A stretch of DNA of 64,000 nucleotides, taken from NCBI RefSeq assembly GCF_014200675.1, contig NZ_JACHCI010000011.1, forward strand, positions 62,001 to 126,000, written 5' to 3'. The position numbers and the translations under genes are program-made. The notes below the pieces were generated by a model. The model made no database searches, was not told the DNA's origin, and saw nothing but the letters and a program-made list of their open reading frames with translations. Positions 25,919 through 35,720 of this stretch are shown one piece after another (the first letter of the stretch is position 1; the number at the start of each line of letters is the position of its first letter). This DNA is from Janthinobacterium saanense. Its GTDB lineage: Bacteria > Pseudomonadota > Gammaproteobacteria > Burkholderiales > Burkholderiaceae_D.

Positions 25919-27886
25919 TTAACGTGCGATACCGATCACGACGTCGAACAGGGTGCTGGCGATTTGCATCACCTTGCCGCACGCCTGATACGCTTGCTGG
26001 TAACGCAGCAGGTTGGCCGCCTCTTCATCGAGGTTGACGCCCGATACGGATTGCTGCTGGGTGGTATTTTGTTGCAACAAGGCCATGCTGGCCAGGCCGC
26101 TCACTTGCACTTCGCGCGTTTTGTTCCCCACATAGCTGACCGTTTGCGCATAAGACCCCTGGAAGGTGGCTTTGCCGCCATCGAGAATATTCTTGGTTTG
26201 CAAGCTGGCCAGCGCGGCCGCGTTGCGGTTGTCGCCCACGCCGCCCGAGTTCGGCGCGATGGTAAAGGTATCGCCCTGCGCCGGCGCGCCCGTCATGCTG
26301 ATGTTGACGCCGCCAAAATTGAAGCTGTCGCCTTCCTTGTACGGAATATTTGCCGTGCCGGCCGGATACGTGGTGCTGGCGCCATCGAGGCCCTTGACGG
26401 TCACGGCCTGGCCGGCCGGAAAGCCTGACAGCGCGCCGCTAGTCTTGTCGTACGTCAAGGTTACCGTGCTGCTCAGTGCATTGCCGGGATTCAGATAAGC
26501 ACTATCCACGCTACCTGGGCTGAGCTTGGCATTACCCGTGTTGGCCACCGGCGCGCTCGTGGTGATCGGCGAACCCGCGGCCAGCTTGTTGACATCGGTC
26601 GTCAGCACGGCCAGGCCGGAGGCGCCGTTGGCGGTCGGCTTGATCACATAGTTATCGCCCTCGGTCGCCGTGCCGGAGATGGAGAAATCCACGCCGTCGA
26701 TGGTTTGCGGCTTGGTTTGCGGATACGGATTGATGATGGTGTGCGCGCCATCGCTCTGGCGGGTCACCACATAATTGCTGCCGTCAAACTTCAGGCTGTA
26801 ATCACTGGCCGTCAGCTGGGTCGGATCGCTGACCTTGGCCGACAGCACGGTGGTGCTCGACGAGCTGTTGCGGCGATCGGCGCCGATGACAGGGTCCGGC
26901 ACCTTGAAAAAGTCCGTGCCCATGGCGCCATTCAAGTCCTGGCCCAGCTTGTGCTGGTCGTTGAAGGTAGTGGCCAGCGCAATGGCGACCTTGCCCAGGG
27001 AATTTTGCACGGTGTCCAAGGTTTCGCTACGGAAATCCAGCAAGCCGCCCAGGGAGCCGCCGGTGAGTGAATTTTTCGGCAACACCGTCACCGTGCTGCC
27101 CGTGACATAACCCACTTCGACACGGCTCGGATCGGTCAGCGATGGCGTGGCCGCCAGTTCGAAGTTACGGTCGCCCACCACCAGCGGCTGGCCCGAACCG
27201 ATGGAGACGGTGATCGTGTTATTGGAACCCGGCTGCGAGGTGGTCTTGACGTATTTGTTCAGCTCGGCGACCAGCTGGTCGCGCTGATCCAGCAAGTCGT
27301 TGGGCTGGTTGCTGGCGTTGGTCGTCAATTGCGAGATCGAGCTATTGAGCGCCGCGATCTGCTTGGCATAGGAATTGATCACCGTCACGTTAGAGGTGAT
27401 CTGGGAATTGACGCCATCGCCGATTTCCGTCAGGCGACCGCTGAGGCTCTGGAAACGCGCGGCCAGCGAATTGGCGCTCGACAACAAGGCCTGGCGCGAC
27501 GCCACGGAGGTGGGATTGGAACTGAAATCCTGCACGCCCTTGAAAAAATCCTGCAAGGCCGGCGACAGGCCGGCCGTGGTATCGGCCATCAGGTTATCGA
27601 TCTGGCTGATCTGCGTGTAATACGCGTCGAAGGAACTGGTGGTGGCTTGCGCGCTATTGACCTGGGTCGACATGAAACTGTCGTACTGGCGCTTGATCTG
27701 CGACACTTCGGTACCCGTACCAACAAAACCATAACCGGCGTTATTGGCCTGCGAGGTCTGCTGCAGCACGACCTGGCGGTTGTAGCCGTCCACATTGGCA
27801 TTGGTAATGTTATGCCCAGTCGTGGCCAGGCCCACCTGCGCTGCAAGCAAACCGCTTTTGCCGATACTGAGTAGATTCGAAGTCAT
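25919..27886 (-). CDS. flgK: Flagellar hook-associated protein 1 (FlgK)
   Basis: A 655-residue protein, longer than the 547 residues of the enteric protein. It forms the first ring of the hook-filament junction. The N-terminus has LLSIGKSGLLAAQVGLATTG and HNITNANVDGYNRQVV. The C-terminus has SGVNLDEEAANLLRYQQAYQ and ends ASTLFDVVIGIAR. The extra length comes from beta modules, one at residues 512-550 that resembles a stretch of FlgL. It is transcribed from a sigma-28 promoter 28 bases upstream, with flgL following. Confidence 0.97.
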   Translation of the reverse strand: MTSNLLSIGKSGLLAAQVGLATTGHNITNANVDGYNRQVVLQQTSQANNAGYGFVGTGTEVSQIKRQYDSFMSTQVNSAQATTSSFDAYYTQISQIDNLMADTTAGLSPALQDFFKGVQDFSSNPTSVASRQALLSSANSLAARFQSLSGRLTEIGDGVNSQITSNVTVINSYAKQIAALNSSISQLTTNASNQPNDLLDQRDQLVAELNKYVKTTSQPGSNNTITVSIGSGQPLVVGDRNFELAATPSLTDPSRVEVGYVTGSTVTVLPKNSLTGGSLGGLLDFRSETLDTVQNSLGKVAIALATTFNDQHKLGQDLNGAMGTDFFKVPDPVIGADRRNSSSSTTVLSAKVSDPTQLTASDYSLKFDGSNYVVTRQSDGAHTIINPYPQTKPQTIDGVDFSISGTATEGDNYVIKPTANGASGLAVLTTDVNKLAAGSPITTSAPVANTGNAKLSPGSVDSAYLNPGNALSSTVTLTYDKTSGALSGFPAGQAVTVKGLDGASTTYPAGTANIPYKEGDSFNFGGVNISMTGAPAQGDTFTIAPNSGGVGDNRNAAALASLQTKNILDGGKATFQGSYAQTVSYVGNKTREVQVSGLASMALLQQNTTQQQSVSGVNLDEEAANLLRYQQAYQACGKVMQIASTLFDVVIGIAR

Positions 27887-27914
27887 GATGTCTTATAAGT
27901 TCCTGTCCAGATTA

Positions 27915-27941
27915 TTTACGGCACGCAGCGCGAAAACTTGA
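27915..27941 (-). promoter_or_regulatory. Sigma-28 (FliA) promoter of flgKL
   Basis: Read on the minus strand: TCAAGTTT (7 of 8), an 11-base spacer, then GCCGTAAA (6 of 8). Spacing is exact and the site is 28 bases upstream of the flgK start, separate from the flgB-J block that ends just upstream. Confidence 0.8.
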
Positions 27942-27984
27942 AAAATCAGCCGTGCTTTGGCAAGCAGGCAGTGCCCGGAGGGAC

Positions 27985-28890
27985 TTAACCCACCAGGGAA
28001 TGCTTGATAATTTTTGTCAATTTGGCAGCATAATTAGGATCGGTCGCATAACCGGCTTTTTGCAGGCCCTGCGCGAAACTGGCAGCGTCACCGGCGCTGG
28101 CCAGCACTTTTTCATAGCGTTTGTTGCCAGTAATCAACTGTGCATAATCCTTGAAGCTATCGGCGTAGCTGTCATAGGCGCGGAAATTTTCCACCCTGGT
28201 CTGCGGCTTGCCATTCACATATTCGGTGGTGACGGCTTGCGTGACCTTGCCTTTCCAGTCGGCGCTGGCCTTGATGCCGAACAGGTTGTGGCTGCTGCTG
28301 CCGTCGCGGCCGATGATTTCGCGCTTGCCCCAGCCTGTTTCCAGCGCTGCCTGGCCCAGCATGAACTTGGCCGGGATACCGGTGGCGCGGCTGGCTTCTT
28401 CCGCATGGGCGCCCAGTTTTTCCTGGAAGGCGCGCACGTGCGGCGCTTGCGTGGCGCTGGTTTTAGCGTTTGTATTGCTCGTGGCGCCATCGCTGACGGC
28501 GTTCTGCTGCTGGCGGAAGGCGGCCAGCGCCTGCGCCATGCTCGAAGAACGGGGCGATGGCACTTCCGTAGGGTCGGTAGCGAGCGGCTGGCTGGCCGAC
28601 AACTGACGCAGCAGCGCGTCGGCCAGGCCGGTGCCGCGCTTGGCCAGGCTCTGGCTGGTTTGCTGGTCCAGCATGGAGGTGTACATCTTGCTTTGCTGGC
28701 TATCCATGATGCCGTCTTGCGGCGTGGCGTCGCGCATGGTTTTCATCATCATATTGATGAACATGGCTTCAAACTGCGTGGCCGCTTCTTTCAAGGCGCC
28801 AGGATCTTGCGCCTTGGCGGACTGGCGCAAGCCATCCATGCCCTTGACGTCGTAGGCAGCGTTATTGTTGAGGTCGGTTTGGCTGATCAT
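27985..28890 (-). CDS. flgJ: Rod-cap protein and peptidoglycan hydrolase FlgJ
   Basis: A 301-residue two-domain protein. The N-terminal rod-cap domain contains EAATQFEAMFINMMMKTMRD and SKMYTSMLDQQTSQSLAKRG. The C-terminal glucosaminidase-type domain contains MLGQAALETGWGKREI (with the catalytic-region Glu) and SSHNLFGIKASADW. Exported to the periplasm, it opens peptidoglycan for the rod. The ATG at 28890 is chosen over an upstream TTG at 28914 that would overlap the end of flgI. It is the last gene of flgB-J. Confidence 0.95.
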   Translation of the reverse strand: MISQTDLNNNAAYDVKGMDGLRQSAKAQDPGALKEAATQFEAMFINMMMKTMRDATPQDGIMDSQQSKMYTSMLDQQTSQSLAKRGTGLADALLRQLSASQPLATDPTEVPSPRSSSMAQALAAFRQQQNAVSDGATSNTNAKTSATQAPHVRAFQEKLGAHAEEASRATGIPAKFMLGQAALETGWGKREIIGRDGSSSHNLFGIKASADWKGKVTQAVTTEYVNGKPQTRVENFRAYDSYADSFKDYAQLITGNKRYEKVLASAGDAASFAQGLQKAGYATDPNYAAKLTKIIKHSLVG

Positions 28891-28900
28891 GGCGCCCCCA

Positions 28901-30016
28901 TCAAATGATTTCAAGTTCGGCGCGCAGCGAACCTGCCGCCTTCATCGCCTGCAAGATGGCCAGCAGGTCTTGCGGTGAAGCACCAATCGCATTGAGCGCC
29001 TTGACCACGTCGGACAGCGAGGCGCCGCCCTTGACCATGATGACCTTGCCCGGATCCGACTTGATATCGATCTGGGAAGTCTGCGTGACCACCGTGCGCC
29101 CACCCGACAGCGGCGGCGGCTGGCTCACTTGCGGCTCGGTATTGATGGTGACAGACAAGTTGCCGTGCGAAATAGCGCAAGTATCCAGGGTCACCGACTG
29201 GTTCATCACCACCGAACCGGTGCGCGCGTTCAAAATCACCTTGGCGGCCAGCCTGGCCGGATTGACTTCGATATTTTCCAGCTGGCCCAGGAAAGTCACG
29301 CGCTGATCGCTATTGCCGGGCGAGCGCACCTGGATCACGCGGCCGTCGAGCGCGGCAGCCGTGCCGGGACCGTAACGGCTGTTGATGGCATCCACCACGC
29401 GGCTGGCGGTAGAAAAATCGGTGGCGTTCAGTTCCAATCGCACCATATCGTTGGCGCCCAGCACTGATGGCACGCTACGCTCGACGGTGGCGCCGCCCGA
29501 GATGCGCCCCACGCTCAAGTGGTTCACGACCACCGAACTGCCAGGGGCCTGGGCGCCTACGCCGCTCACCAGCACATTGCCCTGCGCCATGCCATACACC
29601 TGGCCATCGGCGCCCTTGAGCGGCGTCATCAGCAAAGTGCCGCCGCGCAAGCTCTTGGCATTGCCCATCGACGAGACCGTCACATCGAGCAACTGACCCG
29701 GCTGGGCAAACGCGGGCAAGGCCGTCGTCACCATCACGGCAGCGACGTTTTTCAATTGCAAACTGGTGCCTTGCGGCATGTTGATGCCTTGCTGCTGCAG
29801 CATGGCCGCGATGCTCTGGATGGTAAACGGGGTTTGCGTGGTCTGGTCGCCGCTGCCGTCGAGGCCGACGACCAGGCCATAGCCCATCAATTGGTTTTGC
29901 CGCACGCCGGCGATGCTGGCCAGGTCTTTCAGGCGCTCGGCATGGGCCAGCGGCGCCAGCATGGCGACAGCCAAGCCGCAGGTGGCGAGCAAACGGGATA
30001 AGGTCAGGGTCGCCAT
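28901..30016 (-). CDS. flgI: Flagellar P-ring protein FlgI
   Basis: A 371-residue periplasmic protein with a Sec signal peptide ([18 protein letters not shown]). The mature start [20 protein letters not shown] and the downstream [15 protein letters not shown] are diagnostic. FlgI polymerises around the rod in the peptidoglycan layer. It lies 2 bases after flgH. Confidence 0.97.
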   Translation of the reverse strand: MATLTLSRLLATCGLAVAMLAPLAHAERLKDLASIAGVRQNQLMGYGLVVGLDGSGDQTTQTPFTIQSIAAMLQQQGINMPQGTSLQLKNVAAVMVTTALPAFAQPGQLLDVTVSSMGNAKSLRGGTLLMTPLKGADGQVYGMAQGNVLVSGVGAQAPGSSVVVNHLSVGRISGGATVERSVPSVLGANDMVRLELNATDFSTASRVVDAINSRYGPGTAAALDGRVIQVRSPGNSDQRVTFLGQLENIEVNPARLAAKVILNARTGSVVMNQSVTLDTCAISHGNLSVTINTEPQVSQPPPLSGGRTVVTQTSQIDIKSDPGKVIMVKGGASLSDVVKALNAIGASPQDLLAILQAMKAAGSLRAELEII

Positions 30017-30018
30017 GA

Positions 30019-30669
30019 TCAGAATGGCATCAGGCTGAGGAAGAAACGCGAAAACATCGACGACAGTTCGGCCCGGTCGATCTGGCTATTGGTGCGGTAT
30101 TCCACACGCGCGTCGGCCACCTGGGTCGATGGCACGACGTTGCCGATGCCGATGGTGTCGGGATTGACCATGCCCGAGAAGCGGATGAATTCCGTGCCCT
30201 TGTTCATGGCGATCTGTTTTTCGCCGGCCACGATCAAGTTACCGTTAGGCAATTCTTCGATGACCGTCACGCCGATGGTGCCGGAAAAAGTATTGCTGGC
30301 CGACTGGTTGTCGCCATCGGCAAACTTGGTCGAGCCATTGGCCGACACGGTGCCGCCCAAGCGGCCCTGGGCAAAGCCTGGCGTGCTGAAGCCCACGCTG
30401 CCGCTCTTGTTGCCCGAACTGGCGCCGGCCTTGACGGCATTGGTGCGTTCGGTGATGGCGATCGTCATGGTGTCGCCCACGTGGCGCGCGCGGCGGTCTT
30501 CGAAGGCCGGGCGATAGGTCGATGGCTGGTAGATGGAACCGTTGTTGGCCGCCACCGGTTCTGGCATGGGCGCGCGCGTGGTGGTTGGGTAGGGCACGAT
30601 CGAGGTGGGGGTGACGGCGCAGCCCGACAGCAAGGCTGCGGCGCACAGGGCGAATATAGGATATTGCAT
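30019..30669 (-). CDS. flgH: Flagellar L-ring lipoprotein FlgH
   Basis: A 216-residue outer-membrane lipoprotein. The signal peptide ends in the lipobox LSGC (lipidated Cys at residue 16). Conserved stretches include [40 protein letters not shown] and [13 protein letters not shown]. It forms the bushing in the outer membrane. It lies between flgG and flgI. Confidence 0.97.
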   Translation of the reverse strand: MQYPIFALCAAALLSGCAVTPTSIVPYPTTTRAPMPEPVAANNGSIYQPSTYRPAFEDRRARHVGDTMTIAITERTNAVKAGASSGNKSGSVGFSTPGFAQGRLGGTVSANGSTKFADGDNQSASNTFSGTIGVTVIEELPNGNLIVAGEKQIAMNKGTEFIRFSGMVNPDTIGIGNVVPSTQVADARVEYRTNSQIDRAELSSMFSRFFLSLMPF

Positions 30670-30719
30670 GGCTTACCTCCGCTGCCATCCGGCAAGGGAC
30701 GGCATGACGACTAAAAAAA

Positions 30720-31502
30720 TTAAAGCTGAGACAGTTTCTGCAGCATCTGGTCGGACGTGGTGATGGCCTTGCTGTTGATCTCGTAGGCGCGCTGCGTCTG
30801 TATCATGTTGACCATTTCCTCGGCCACGTTGACGTTCGAGGTTTCGATATAACCCTGCATCAGAAAGCCGGCGCCATTGGTGCCCGGCGTATTGGTCTGG
30901 GCCACGCCGGAGGCGCCCGTTTCCATGTAGAGGTTTTCGCCTTTCGATTCCAGCCCCGCCGAGTTGACAAAAGTGGTCAGTTGCAAGGAACCGATCTGGG
31001 CCGGTGCGACGGTGTCGGGCAAAGTGACGGAGACGGTGCCGTCGCGCGCCACGGTAATGCTCAGCGCATTGGTCGGCACGGTAATCGCCGGCTGGATCAC
31101 GAAACCTTCGGAAGTGACCAGCTGGCCATTGCTGTCGGTCTGGAAGGAGCCGTCGCGGGTATAAGCGGTGGCGCCATCCGGCATCAGTACCTGGAAAAAA
31201 CCCGTGCCATTGATCATCAGGTCGCGCGAATTGCCGGAAGCCTGGGGGTTGCCCTGGGTATGGATGCGTTCGGTGGCCACGGTGCGCACGCCGGTGCCGA
31301 TCTGTAAGCCCGACGGCAACTGGGTCTGCTGCGACGATTGCGCGCCAGGCTGGCGCACGTTTTGGTACAACAAGTCTTCGAACACGGCGCGCGACTTCTT
31401 GAAGCCGGTGGTGCTGACGTTGGCCAGATTATTGGCAATCACGTCCATCTGCGTCTGCTGCGCTTCCAGCCCCGTCTTCGCGATCCAAAGTGAACGTATC
31501 AT
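30720..31502 (-). CDS. flgG: Flagellar distal rod protein FlgG
   Basis: A 260-residue rod protein. It opens [20 protein letters not shown] and [20 protein letters not shown] (the rod/hook signature), has [20 protein letters not shown], and ends with [19 protein letters not shown] and a Leu-rich coil. Standard length. It lies downstream of flgF. Confidence 0.97.
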   Translation of the reverse strand: MIRSLWIAKTGLEAQQTQMDVIANNLANVSTTGFKKSRAVFEDLLYQNVRQPGAQSSQQTQLPSGLQIGTGVRTVATERIHTQGNPQASGNSRDLMINGTGFFQVLMPDGATAYTRDGSFQTDSNGQLVTSEGFVIQPAITVPTNALSITVARDGTVSVTLPDTVAPAQIGSLQLTTFVNSAGLESKGENLYMETGASGVAQTNTPGTNGAGFLMQGYIETSNVNVAEEMVNMIQTQRAYEINSKAITTSDQMLQKLSQL

Positions 31503-31573
31503 GTTTTTTCTCCAGTAACAGCGCCGGCAGGCCTGTGAACAATTTCTATGTGACCATTATGCGGTGGTCCCTA

Positions 31574-32317
31574 TCAATTCAAAGCGAGGATCTGGGTTGC
31601 TTTCGCGGCGTTATTCTCGGCATTCTTCAACAAGCTCATTTGCGTTTCGAACTGGCGCGCCAGCGAAATCATGCTGACCATGGCGTCGACCGGGCTGACA
31701 TTGCTGCCTTCCAGCGCTTCCGTGGTCAGTTTCACGGCTTGATCGGCTTGCGCCGGCGTGCCGTCTTTCAGGCGGAACAGGCCATCATCGCCGCGCACCA
31801 GTTGCTGCTCGGGTGGATTGACCAGCTTGATGCGTCCCAGCACGGTCGACGGACCGGGCGGGATATCGGTGGAAATCGTGCCCACCGTGCCATCGCTGGC
31901 GATCGATACCGTCACGCCAGGCGGTATCGCCAGCGGCCCCGTATCGCCCTGCACCATCAGCCCGGACTGGGTTTGCAGCATGCCGTTTTCATTGATCTTC
32001 AAGCTGCCGTTGCGCGTATAGGCTTCCGAACCATCGGTGGACTGCACCGCGATCCAGCCGCCGTTTTCCACCGCCACATCGAGCGGACGCCCCGTGTGCT
32101 GCATGGGGCCTTGCGTAAAATCGGAACCGACCGTCGAATCGACCACGAAGGCGCGCGTCGGCATCATGCCGTCGGCCACCACCGGCACGGCGCGGAAAGA
32201 GTCCAGCTGGGCACGAAAACCCGTACTGGTCGCGTTCGCCAGATTGTTGGCGGTCGTCGCCTGCTTCTCCATGATGTGCTTGGCGCCGGAACTGGCAGTG
32301 TAGATAAGACGGTCCAT
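31574..32317 (-). CDS. flgF: Flagellar proximal rod protein FlgF
   Basis: A 247-residue rod protein. It opens MDRLIYTASSGAKHIMEKQA and TTANNLANATSTGFRAQLDS. QHTGRPLDVAVENGGWIAV and the C-terminal VDAMVSMISLARQFETQMSL are family features. It lies between flgE and flgG. Confidence 0.96.
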   Translation of the reverse strand: MDRLIYTASSGAKHIMEKQATTANNLANATSTGFRAQLDSFRAVPVVADGMMPTRAFVVDSTVGSDFTQGPMQHTGRPLDVAVENGGWIAVQSTDGSEAYTRNGSLKINENGMLQTQSGLMVQGDTGPLAIPPGVTVSIASDGTVGTISTDIPPGPSTVLGRIKLVNPPEQQLVRGDDGLFRLKDGTPAQADQAVKLTTEALEGSNVSPVDAMVSMISLARQFETQMSLLKNAENNAAKATQILALN

Positions 32318-32367
32318 TGATTTCTCCGAAAGCTGGGCTCAGCCCTGACGGACTGAGCCCGGTACGA

Positions 32368-33915
32368 TTAACGCAGATTGACGATGGTTTGCAATACCGA
32401 GTCTTGCGTCTTGATCGTCTGCGCATTGGCCTGGTAGGCGCGCTGGGCGGTGATCATGTTGACCAGTTCAGCCGTCAGGTCGACGTTCGACACTTCGACT
32501 GCCGAGGCGCGCAAATTGCCCAGGCTGCCGGTCTTCGGTTCGCCCGTGATGGGTGCGCCCGAGGCCGAACTTTCTGCCCAGGCATTGTTACCCAGCGGTA
32601 CCAAACCGTTAGGATTGGAGAAGTTACTCAGGATCACCTGACCCAGGCTGCGCGTCTGGCCGTTGCTGTACTGGCCCTGGATGATGCCGTCGTCGCCCAC
32701 CACGAAGCGGCTCAGTTGGCCCGCCTTGTAACCATCGGCCGTGGTTTTCTTTTCACTGGTGGCCAGACTCAGCTGGCTTGAGTTGCTGAAATCGACCTTG
32801 ATGGACAAGGTGGGATTGGCCCCCGTAGCAGGGAAGATAGGCAGATTGACGGTGATCGGCAAGGATTGCGGCGGCGTCAGCGCCAGCATGGCGACCTTGT
32901 CCAGGCTACCGGTGCTATTGAACACCAGCGAAGCCGTCTTGACGGCAGGCACCACGGTGACGGCGGCGATGGCGGCATCGATCTGGTCCGGCGTGCGGCT
33001 CGAGTTGATGCCGTTGGGCACGGCACTGCCATAGGTGGCGGCAATCGCTGCCAGTTGGCCAGGCGATGCGCCGGCGGCGGCGGCGGCAGCGGACACAGCA
33101 GCGCCAGCGGCATTGCCATAGGCGACAGCAGCAGCGGCCACGTTGGCGGCGTTGACGGGGACGGTCGTCACTGCAGTTTGATAGGCGGCGCGCGCAGCCA
33201 GGGCAGCCGGGTCCGTCTGCAAGGCGGCCGCCGCTTTCATGCTGGTCACTTCCATCGTGTCATTGGAGGTATAGACGTCCCAGGTATTGGTACCCGTCTT
33301 GACATAAAAGTTGGACATGGTGTGGGGATTACCCAGCGTATCGTAGACCTCGACCGGGAACTGCTTGTTAAACGAACTCTGATCGGTCATGCTGAACGGC
33401 ACCGTGGTCGGCATGGTCGAAGTCGAATCGAGGTTGACCTGGGTATCGACCTTGGTCGTGGCCTGCGGCTTCATGTCGGAAGGATCGATTTGCAGCGGCA
33501 CGGCCGCACCGGCCATGATCTTGCCGTTGACATCGGCCGGATAACCGGTCAGCTGGGCCAGCTGGGCGTTGACGATAAAACCGCTCTTGTCGACCTGAAA
33601 CTGGCCGTTGCGCGAATACTGGATGGCGCCGTTGACGCTGGTACGGAAGAAGCCGCTGCCATTGATGGCGATATCGAGCGGATTCGACGAGGTTTCAATG
33701 TTACCTTGCGTAAATTGCTGAGCAATTTGCGAGACCGACACGCCAATGCCTGCCTGGTTACCCGCCACGCCATACAGCGAGTTGGCATAGATGTCGGCAA
33801 ACTGCGCCTGCGACTGCTTGAAACCCACGGTAGACGAGTTGGCGATATTGTTACCGATGACGTCCAGCGATTTGGCGGCGCCATTCAAGCCGCTCAGGCC
33901 TTGTTGGAAAGACAT
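32368..33915 (-). CDS. flgE: Flagellar hook protein FlgE, with a large Ala-rich insertion
   Basis: A 515-residue hook subunit, about 100 longer than common FlgE. The N-terminal signature (LNGAAKSLDVIGNNIANSST, VGFKQSQAQFADIY) and C-terminal VDLTAELVNMITAQRAYQAN are intact. Between TWDVYTSNDTMEVTS and the normal FlgE continuation lies an insertion at residues 227-325, nearly half alanine in its centre (ANVAAAAVAYGNAAGAAVSA). It falls in the surface-exposed part of hook proteins. Codon use does not look foreign. It lies between flgD and flgF. Confidence 0.96.
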   Translation of the reverse strand: MSFQQGLSGLNGAAKSLDVIGNNIANSSTVGFKQSQAQFADIYANSLYGVAGNQAGIGVSVSQIAQQFTQGNIETSSNPLDIAINGSGFFRTSVNGAIQYSRNGQFQVDKSGFIVNAQLAQLTGYPADVNGKIMAGAAVPLQIDPSDMKPQATTKVDTQVNLDSTSTMPTTVPFSMTDQSSFNKQFPVEVYDTLGNPHTMSNFYVKTGTNTWDVYTSNDTMEVTSMKAAAALQTDPAALAARAAYQTAVTTVPVNAANVAAAAVAYGNAAGAAVSAAAAAAGASPGQLAAIAATYGSAVPNGINSSRTPDQIDAAIAAVTVVPAVKTASLVFNSTGSLDKVAMLALTPPQSLPITVNLPIFPATGANPTLSIKVDFSNSSQLSLATSEKKTTADGYKAGQLSRFVVGDDGIIQGQYSNGQTRSLGQVILSNFSNPNGLVPLGNNAWAESSASGAPITGEPKTGSLGNLRASAVEVSNVDLTAELVNMITAQRAYQANAQTIKTQDSVLQTIVNLR

Positions 33916-33961
33916 TGTGTTCTCCTGATGAAATGAGGTAGGGAGACCGGATCGGCCTGAG

Positions 33962-34660
33962 TTACAGAATCTGCTTTACATCCGCCATGGTGATACTGCC
34001 CACACCCGGCACATTCAATTTCACGCCGCTGGCGCCCGTCGACACGCTGGCCACCGAACCGAACATCAGGGCAGTCGCGTCTTTCAACTCGGTACCGCCG
34101 CGCGTCGCCACTACCTTGAAGGTGTAAGCACCATCAGGCAGCACCACCGGCTTGCCATCCGCATCGAGATCACCGGTAGTGCCGTTCCAGCCCAGCGGCA
34201 AGGTGCCAGGATCTTGCGCGCCCAGGTCGATGGAATGCACCAGCTTGCCGGACTTGTCGTAAATGTCCACCTTGACCTTGTCGGCCGCCGTCGTCAGATC
34301 CACGCCCAGCAGCGCGGCACTCTTGCTCAGGTTGATACTATTGCCCGCCGTCAAGACGCCGTGACCGATGATATTGGCTGCCTGCATCGATTCAGCTTGC
34401 TGATAGCTCGATTTCAAGCTGTCCAGGGTCGTGTTGAGATTGTTAATGCCCGTCACCGTCGACAGCTGCGCCAGCTGGCTAGTCAGCTGTGCATTGTCGA
34501 GCGGATTCATCGGATCCTGATTTTGCAGCTGGGTCACCAGCAGGGTCAGGAATTTATTGGTTTGCGCCTCGACACTGTTGGGATCGACGACGGTCTTCTT
34601 CGGATTCATCGTCGCCATCAAGTCATTCGAGATGGAGGAACTGGTATCAACGGTAGCCAT
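33962..34660 (-). CDS. flgD: Flagellar hook assembly (hook cap) protein FlgD
   Basis: A 232-residue scaffold that caps the growing hook and is then discarded. The N-terminus has FLTLLVTQLQNQDPMNPLDN and QLTSQLAQLSTVTGINNLN. The C-terminus has an Ig/tudor-like region (VKVDIYDKSGKLVHSIDLG, GTLPLGWNGTTGDLDADGK). It lies between flgC and flgE. Confidence 0.96.
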   Translation of the reverse strand: MATVDTSSSISNDLMATMNPKKTVVDPNSVEAQTNKFLTLLVTQLQNQDPMNPLDNAQLTSQLAQLSTVTGINNLNTTLDSLKSSYQQAESMQAANIIGHGVLTAGNSINLSKSAALLGVDLTTAADKVKVDIYDKSGKLVHSIDLGAQDPGTLPLGWNGTTGDLDADGKPVVLPDGAYTFKVVATRGGTELKDATALMFGSVASVSTGASGVKLNVPGVGSITMADVKQIL

Positions 34661-34671
34661 AGTAATGAGCC

Positions 34672-35073
34672 TTATTGGCCAAGAGTGAGGGTTTTCAGGA
34701 GCAGCGACTTGGCCGCGTTCATGGTTTCCACGTTCGTCTGGTACGAGCGCGAAGCCGACAGCATGTTGACCATTTCATCGACCGTATTCACGTTGGGCAT
34801 GGTGACATAGCCCTTGTCGTCGGCCAGCGGGTTTTTCGGGTCATACACCAGCTTCATCGGCGACGGGTCGTCGATGACTTTTTGCACCTTGACGGCGGTG
34901 GCGCCATTGGCCATGGGTACGGCTTCGAATACCACCTGCTTGGCCCGGTACGCTTCGCCACTGGCGCTGGTGGCGCTGTCGGCATTGGCGAGGTTGCTGG
35001 CCACCGTGTTGAGCCGCTGCGCCTGGGCGCTCATGGCCGAACCGGAAACATTAAAAATATTAAATAGCGACAT
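34672..35073 (-). CDS. flgC: Flagellar proximal rod protein FlgC
   Basis: A 133-residue rod protein. It opens [20 protein letters not shown] and [20 protein letters not shown], has the [20 protein letters not shown] motif, and ends [14 protein letters not shown]. Two bases separate it from flgB. Confidence 0.97.
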   Translation of the reverse strand: MSLFNIFNVSGSAMSAQAQRLNTVASNLANADSATSASGEAYRAKQVVFEAVPMANGATAVKVQKVIDDPSPMKLVYDPKNPLADDKGYVTMPNVNTVDEMVNMLSASRSYQTNVETMNAAKSLLLKTLTLGQ

Positions 35074-35075
35074 GA

Positions 35076-35519
35076 TTATTGTCCTCCCTGGATGGCCGTG
35101 AGCATGCCCTTGATCTGGCCATTGAGCAGCGTGATGGCTGTTTCATAACGGATGGCGTTGTCGGCAAAGGCGTTACGCTCCAGATCCATATCGACCGTAT
35201 TGCCATCGACCGCGCCCTGGGCCGGCGCGCGGTACAGCAGCGGCGTGCCATCGGCCAGGCTGCCGGCCGCCTTGCTACCCGCCGCGCCCGCCACACCCTT
35301 GCCCGCCATATGCTGGGGCGAAGTACCCTTCAATGCCGGCGCCGCGCCACCGGCCTTGGCCAGCGCGCCTTTCAGGGCACTGGCGAAATCGACATCGCGC
35401 GCCTTGTAATTGGGCGTATCGGCATTGGCGATATTCGAAGCGAGCACTTCCTGGCGCGTCGAACGCAAGCTCAGCGCCGTCTCATTGAAACGCATGTAAT
35501 CGTCGAGTTTACCTATCAT
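35076..35519 (-). CDS. flgB: Flagellar proximal rod protein FlgB
   Basis: A 147-residue rod protein. The start [20 protein letters not shown] at 35519 is chosen over an upstream in-frame start because it matches family N-termini. [20 protein letters not shown] is diagnostic, and [20 protein letters not shown] is the C-terminal rod motif. It is the first gene of flgBCDEFGHIJ and divergent from flgA. The 201 bases between them must hold both promoters, but I found none clear enough to call. Confidence 0.96.
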   Translation of the reverse strand: MIGKLDDYMRFNETALSLRSTRQEVLASNIANADTPNYKARDVDFASALKGALAKAGGAAPALKGTSPQHMAGKGVAGAAGSKAAGSLADGTPLLYRAPAQGAVDGNTVDMDLERNAFADNAIRYETAITLLNGQIKGMLTAIQGGQ

Positions 35520-35720
35520 TTCAGGCTCCGGAAAAAGTCGCCGCTGGCGCCCGGTTTGACGTGAGCATGGCGGAAGATGGCGGTTTAGTGATGACAGGAA
35601 AGATAGTACGGCGGCGCCCCAACCAGCCATCGCTGGATCAGACCGCACTTTTACCCCTTAATCCTCGCTTCGATCACGCTGGCGCGGACTATCATGGCAC
35701 TATTCCAGAGGCCTATCACC

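Noticed and set aside
33060-33130. Possible transposon or repeat insertion in flgE
   Set aside because: No terminal inverted repeats or target duplication are visible around the Ala-rich segment, and codon style fits the host, so it is treated as an in-frame protein insertion.
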